A DNA stretch of 40,666 nt from an uncultured Clostridia bacterium (GTDB taxonomy: Bacteria > Bacillota > Clostridia > Oscillospirales > Ruminococcaceae): the NCBI GenBank assembly GCA_947627985.1, contig CANQYD010000017.1:1-40666 (forward strand). Reading direction: 5' to 3'. A program made the translations under genes and the position numbers. A model generated the notes under the pieces. That model was not told the origin of the DNA, searched no databases, and saw nothing but the letters and a program-made list of their open reading frames with translations. Positions 40,579 through 40,666 of the stretch are shown piece after piece (position 1 is the stretch's first letter; every line of letters starts with the position of its first letter).

Positions 40579-40666
40579 ATGTCGAGAGTAGCAAAAATTG
40601 ACGAAAACATATATTGCCCAAAATGCGGGAAGCATGAACATCAGGTAAAACACGGCAAAAACAAGT
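40579..40666 (+). CDS. N-terminal fragment of a protein with a zinc-ribbon motif, cut by the window end
   Basis: An open frame runs off the window after 29 codons. The start is the ATG at 40579 with GAGGTG 6 nt upstream (an ATG two codons earlier is closer to that site). A TATAAT at 40555-40560 could serve as its -10 box; no clear -35 is seen. The visible part is MSRVAKIDENIYCPKCGK and a Lys/His-rich stretch; CPKC suggests half of a zinc ribbon. Too little is present to assign a family; a transposase Zn-ribbon and an unrelated small protein are both possible. Confidence 0.5.
   Translation, partial: MSRVAKIDENIYCPKCGKHEHQVKHGKNK

Overview
The window reads as chromosome of an anaerobic, low-to-moderate GC Gram-positive bacterium, most likely a member of Clostridia (Oscillospirales-like). 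The basis is the Bacillota-type rimP-nusA-rnpM-ylxQ-infB-rbfA-nrnA-truB-ribF operon order, the CSC-type lipoboxes, the DUF4349, DUF378, YitT and Big_14-type proteins, indolepyruvate:ferredoxin oxidoreductase, a GH94 cellobiose phosphorylase, and sigma-A promoters of the TTTACA-17-TATAAT kind. No rRNA, tRNA, CRISPR array, transposase, integrase or prophage gene was found. The exact family cannot be fixed from the sequence alone.

Layout. 1-2387: a YitT membrane protein flanked by repeat-rich DNA. 2388-6280: a secreted fibronectin-III-like protein and a divergent aldose 1-epimerase. 6280-6780: a repeat region that also carries the rpoBC terminator. 6783-14190: rpoB-rpoC with their own promoter. 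14593-16764: two lipoproteins (DUF4349; tandem Ig-like). 16765-17229: two identical hairpin repeats. 17230-19671: cellobiose phosphorylase. 19836-20656: an XRE regulator and a DUF378 membrane protein. 20704-23016: iorA-iorB. 23017-23588: non-coding DNA with several hairpins. 23589-28623: a five-gene Gld-like ABC cassette. 28640-40451: a long leftward run, thyA, folA, radC, the nusA-infB operon and gltX. 40579-40666: start of a rightward gene encoding a Zn-ribbon protein.

How the genes work together. thyA and folA form the dTMP/tetrahydrofolate pair. The nusA-infB block couples transcription elongation, translation initiation, ribosome maturation, tRNA pseudouridylation, RNase P regulation and oligonucleotide turnover. 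Cellobiose phosphorylase and the aldose epimerase are consistent with cellodextrin and sugar use. IorAB points to fermentation of aromatic amino acids.

The most unusual content is between the genes. At least six copies (A-F) of a GC-rich element about 77-87 nt long lie in intergenic gaps. Each is a chain of short perfect hairpins, nearly all closed by a three-base loop (usually GAA or TTC). The chain is bounded by GGGC-GAA-GCCC at one end and its reverse complement GGGC-TTC-GCCC at the other. Copies B and C/D differ only in loop bases; other copies carry different stems that keep perfect pairing. A second composite repeat (R2), also made of hairpins with short loops, occurs in inverted orientation at about 1.45 and 6.6 kb and brackets the Fn3/aldose-epimerase gene pair. 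I recognise neither family, and no mobilising enzyme is visible in the window.
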